From assembly GCA_964629965.1 (NCBI GenBank), contig CAZVRZ010000058.1:1-32942 (forward strand): 32,942 nucleotides of DNA, in the 5' to 3' direction. This document shows positions 32,484-32,942 of this stretch, piece after piece. The translations under genes were made by a program, and so were the position numbers. The stretch's first letter is position 1. Each line of letters starts with the position of its first letter. The notes under the pieces are model-generated. The model had not been told where the DNA came from. It saw only the letters and a program-made list of their open reading frames with translations, and searched no databases. This DNA is from CAZVRZ01 sp964629965 (lineage in GTDB: Bacteria > Chloroflexota > Anaerolineae > Anaerolineales > UBA4823).

Positions 32484-32942
32484 TTAGTCGGCCGCCAGAG
32501 AAGTGTCGGCGGGATAGTCTTCGTTGTTCTCACTCACTTCGGTCTTGATCAGTTGATCCACCTTATCCTGTGGATCGGCAAAACAACCCTGGACAAAACC
32601 GGTGCCGGCCGGGATGAGCTTGCCAATGATCACGTTTTCCTTCAGGCCATACAGCGGATCTACATCCGAGGCGATGGCTGCGCCGGCCAGCACCTTGATG
32701 GTGTGCTGGAAGGAAGAAGCCGACAGGAAGGAGTAGGTGCTCAGAGAAGCTTTGGTGATGCCGAGCAGTACCTCGATAAAGCGGGCCGGGCGTTTACCTT
32801 GGGCGATCAACTGCTCGTTGACGCGCTTGATCTCGAGCAGGTCGACCAGGTCGCCGAGCAGGTAGAAGGTGTCGCCGGGGCGGGTGATCTGCACCTTGGA
32901 GAGCATCTTATCCAGATAGGCGAAGGGCGACTTCCGCACCTC
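32484..32942 (-). CDS. rpoC: RNA polymerase subunit beta', C-terminal end (partial)
   Basis: Only the last 152 or so codons are inside the window; the gene continues beyond the right edge. The diagnostic block reads LLGITKASLSTYSFLSASSFQHT, followed by VLAGAAIASDVDPLYGLKENVIIGKLIPAGTG, the conserved end of the beta' jaw and clamp region. The tail after it is acidic (SENNEDYPADTSLAAD). It is part of the core transcription enzyme and supports a chromosomal origin for this window. Upstream rpoB would be expected to the right, outside the window. Confidence 0.96.
   Translation of the reverse strand, partial: EVRKSPFAYLDKMLSKVQITRPGDTFYLLGDLVDLLEIKRVNEQLIAQGKRPARFIEVLLGITKASLSTYSFLSASSFQHTIKVLAGAAIASDVDPLYGLKENVIIGKLIPAGTGFVQGCFADPQDKVDQLIKTEVSENNEDYPADTSLAAD

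Noticed and set aside
1..32942. CRISPR arrays, tRNA or rRNA genes, insertion sequences, prophage
   Set aside because: No regularly spaced repeats, no tRNA-like cloverleaf, no transposase or phage protein was seen on either strand.

Overview
This looks like a chromosomal segment from a Chloroflexota bacterium, most likely class Anaerolineae. That placement is an inference from gene content: an actinobacterial-type adenosine kinase beside a short-form S-adenosylhomocysteine hydrolase, an actinobacterial-like FHA/SEDS/PBP cluster, a toast-rack lipoprotein, Thr/Pro-rich lipoprotein linkers, mixed leaderless and Shine-Dalgarno starts, and an RpoC C-terminus at the right edge. I see no phage, insertion sequence, CRISPR array, tRNA or rRNA. 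Coding density is high and most genes lie on the minus strand in short operons.

Layout. 194-1612 (+): WD40/PD40-type lipoprotein with a terminator. 1820-2158: gene-free but rich in inverted repeats. 2159-7571 (-): tight five-gene run, read in the order Ni-superoxide dismutase (sodN), its maturation protease, EamA transporter, FtsK translocase, cyclic-nucleotide-domain histidine kinase; a consensus promoter precedes sodN. 7926-8324 (+): divergent ferredoxin with its own consensus promoter. 8401-9276 (-): toast-rack lipoprotein. 9405-14255 (-): fhaA, fhaB, mtnP and a SEDS-PBP fusion behind a promoter that predicts a leaderless mRNA. 14320-17558 (-): YbaK-type deacylase, BaeS/BaeR-like two-component pair, and a small secreted DUF2680/CpxP-like protein whose promoter carries tandem 16-bp repeats. 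17674-19716 (-): uvrB with SOS-box-like sites upstream. 19892-20962 (-): PHP metallohydrolase. 21077-23104 (+): secG and a membrane-anchored peptide-binding protein. 23105-24586 (-): type I phosphodiesterase. 24612-25000 (-): internally deleted kanamycin-nucleotidyltransferase pseudogene. 25082-29913 (-): lytic transglycosylase lipoprotein followed by a SpoIIE-type phosphatase with a degenerate GspE/PilB-like N-terminus. 30069-32406 (+): adenosine kinase and ahcY. 32484-end (-): rpoC 3' end.

How the genes fit together. Three themes recur. (i) Envelope and cell-wall growth: FHA proteins, SEDS-PBP fusion, lytic transglycosylase, FtsK, SecG and the envelope-stress-like two-component system. (ii) Nucleoside products of SAM metabolism: mtnP removes methylthioadenosine; ahcY and adoK remove S-adenosylhomocysteine and adenosine. 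(iii) Stress: Ni-SOD and uvrB. The most unusual features are enzyme-like domains that seem to have lost catalytic or binding residues while the architecture is kept: the transpeptidase half of the SEDS fusion, the FHA domain of FhaA, and the ATPase half of the SpoIIE phosphatase. No single clearly new multi-gene system is proven here.
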